From contig JAGVUW010000400.1 of the NCBI GenBank assembly GCA_019136035.1, positions 1-6,345 on the forward strand: DNA of 6,345 nt, written 5' to 3'. The translations under genes were made by a program, and so were the position numbers. This DNA is from Verrucomicrobiota bacterium. Lineage in GTDB: Bacteria; Verrucomicrobiota; Lentisphaeria; Oligosphaerales; JAFGRS01. Under the pieces are notes generated by a model that was not told where the DNA came from, made no database searches, and was given only the letters and a program-made list of their open reading frames with translations. Each line of letters opens with the position of its first letter. Positions within the stretch are counted from its first letter, which is position 1. Below are positions 5,089-6,345 of the stretch, one piece after another.

Positions 5089-6345
5089 ATGCAGGGACCC
5101 CGTCTCGACCCGACGCAGCTCGCGGACTGGCAGATTGCCGAGGCCGCCGAAGCGACCATGAAGCCCCTGGCCCACCTGGCGGGCGAACTGGGCCTGCGCG
5201 ACGACGAACTCATCCCCATGGGCCGGGCCCTGGCCAAGATCGACCAGCGCCGCGTCCTCGAACGCCTCGGCCAGCGGGCGCCCGGGCGTCTCATCGACGT
5301 CACGGCCATCACCCCGACCCCCCTCGGCGAGGGCAAGACCACCACCACCATGGGCCTGGTCCAGGGCCTCGGCCGGCGCGGCCGGCGCGTCATCGGCGCC
5401 ATCCGCCAGCCCAGCGGCGGCCCGACCTTTAATATTAAGGGCTCCGCCGCCGGCGGCGGCCTGGCCCAGTGCGTGCCCCTGACGCAGTTCAGCATGGGCC
5501 TCACCGGCGATATCGACCGCATCACCAACGCCCACAACCTGGCCATGGTCGCCCTGACCGCGCGCCTGCAGCACGAACGCAACTACGACGACGCGGCCCT
5601 GGCCCGACGCGGCCTGCGCCGGCTCGACATCGACCCGGAGCGCGTCTCCCTGCGCTGGGTCATCGACTTCTGCGCCCAGGCCCTGCGCTCCATACGCATC
5701 GGCCGCGGCGGCAAGATGGACGGCGTCGAGATGGACTCCGGCTTCGCCATCACCGTCTCCAGCGAGCTGATGGCCATCCTGGCCGTGTCACGCGACCTGC
5801 GCGACCTGCGCGAACGCATCGGCCGCATGGTCGTCGCCTACGACCGCCAGGGCCGGCCGGTCACCACCAGTGACCTCGAGGTCGCCGGCGCCATGGCCGC
5901 CTGGATGGTCGACACCATCAACCCGACCCTCATGCAGACGCTCGAGGGCCAGCCGGTCCTGGTCCACGCCGGGCCTTTCGCCAACATCGCCATCGGCCAG
6001 AGTTCCGTCATTGCCGACCTCCTCGGCACCCGCCTGGCCGACTACCACGTCACCGAGAGCGGCTTCGGCGCCGATATCGGCTATGAGAAATTCTGGAACC
6101 TCAAGTGCCGCTACTCGGGCCTGCGCCCCAGCGCCGTCGTGGTGGTGGCCACCATCCGCGCCCTGAAGATGCACGGCGGCGGACCGGCCGTGAAGCCGGG
6201 CGTACCCCTCGATGAGGCCTACACCCGCGAGGACCTCGGGCTGCTCGAGAAGGGCTGCGAGAACCTCGCCGCCCACCTGCAGATCGTCCGCCGCAGCGGC
6301 GTGCGGCCGGTCGTCTGCATCAACAGCTTCCATACCGACACACCC
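5089..6345 (+). CDS. fhs: Formate--tetrahydrofolate ligase, 3' end cut by window
   Basis: Makes 10-formyltetrahydrofolate from formate, tetrahydrofolate and ATP in the cytoplasm, feeding one-carbon biosynthesis or, in acetogens and some sulfate reducers, the Wood-Ljungdahl pathway. The window holds 419 codons of a protein usually near 555-590 residues, open to the last base. Landmarks: ATP-site loop TPTPLGEGKTTTT (75-87), IRQPSGGPTFNIKGSAAGGG (105-124), LTGDI (138-142), NAHNLAM (147-153), GAMAAWM (267-273), HAGPFANIAIGQSS (293-306), TESGFGADIGYEKFW (322-336), VVATIRALKMHGGG (352-365) and INSFHTD (411-417). ATG at 5089 follows AGGGAG (5078-5083) by 5 bases; a GTG two codons earlier overlaps that site and is less likely. 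The NIKGSAAGGG form and the DWQIAEAAE N-terminus match the subtype I recall from Desulfovibrio-like bacteria, not the clostridial REPSLGP form. It is divergent from the EF-G paralogue gene, with its own likely promoter. Confidence 0.95.
   Translation, partial: MQGPRLDPTQLADWQIAEAAEATMKPLAHLAGELGLRDDELIPMGRALAKIDQRRVLERLGQRAPGRLIDVTAITPTPLGEGKTTTTMGLVQGLGRRGRRVIGAIRQPSGGPTFNIKGSAAGGGLAQCVPLTQFSMGLTGDIDRITNAHNLAMVALTARLQHERNYDDAALARRGLRRLDIDPERVSLRWVIDFCAQALRSIRIGRGGKMDGVEMDSGFAITVSSELMAILAVSRDLRDLRERIGRMVVAYDRQGRPVTTSDLEVAGAMAAWMVDTINPTLMQTLEGQPVLVHAGPFANIAIGQSSVIADLLGTRLADYHVTESGFGADIGYEKFWNLKCRYSGLRPSAVVVVATIRALKMHGGGPAVKPGVPLDEAYTREDLGLLEKGCENLAAHLQIVRRSGVRPVVCINSFHTDTP

Noticed and set aside
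5014..6333. Several - strand frames opposite fhs
   Set aside because: They oppose an unmistakable formate--tetrahydrofolate ligase. They have biased low-complexity products and no credible starts.

Overview
The window is very GC-rich, with almost every third codon position G or C. It holds five genes that can be supported, four with clear family membership. Strong Shine-Dalgarno sites, -10-like hexamers and hairpin terminators mark it as bacterial. A Gram-negative, probably proteobacterial, chromosome is the best guess. The formate--tetrahydrofolate ligase resembles the subtype I associate with sulfate reducers and related anaerobes, but the lineage cannot be fixed from this window.

Layout, left to right: (1) bases 2-1051, + strand: the C-terminal part of a GT4-type glycosyltransferase, cut by the left edge. 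(2) 1052-1243: a short GC-rich gap between convergent genes, with no gene. (3) 1244-2344, - strand: a MalK/UgpC/MsmX-type ATPase of a carbohydrate ABC importer, with its own likely promoter and a good ribosome binding site. (4) 2345-2498: a gap filled by two strong GC hairpins and that promoter. (5) 2499-2723, - strand: a 74-residue protein with two predicted membrane segments and no recognised family. (6) 2741-2782: a convincing intrinsic terminator for the next gene upstream on the - strand. (7) 2826-4829, - strand: an EF-G paralogue of the FusA2 kind, starting at GTG. (8) 4830-5088: a divergent control region. (9) 5089-6345, + strand: formate--tetrahydrofolate ligase (fhs), 419 codons, cut by the right edge. 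The fhs frame stays open to the window end with no stop codon.

The genes do not form one pathway: a surface polysaccharide enzyme, a sugar-import ATPase with no permease beside it, an unknown membrane peptide, a translation GTPase paralogue and a one-carbon enzyme. Each appears to be its own transcription unit, except that the small membrane gene has no visible promoter and lies immediately after the EF-G paralogue's terminator. I see no CRISPR array, tRNA, rRNA, insertion sequence or phage gene, and no clear new multi-gene system. The points most worth a second look are the altered GTPase motifs of the EF-G paralogue combined with a well-kept domain IV tip, the terminator-to-ribosome-binding-site junction, an all-AT 10-base palindrome inside fhs, and a proline in the Walker B strand of the ABC ATPase.
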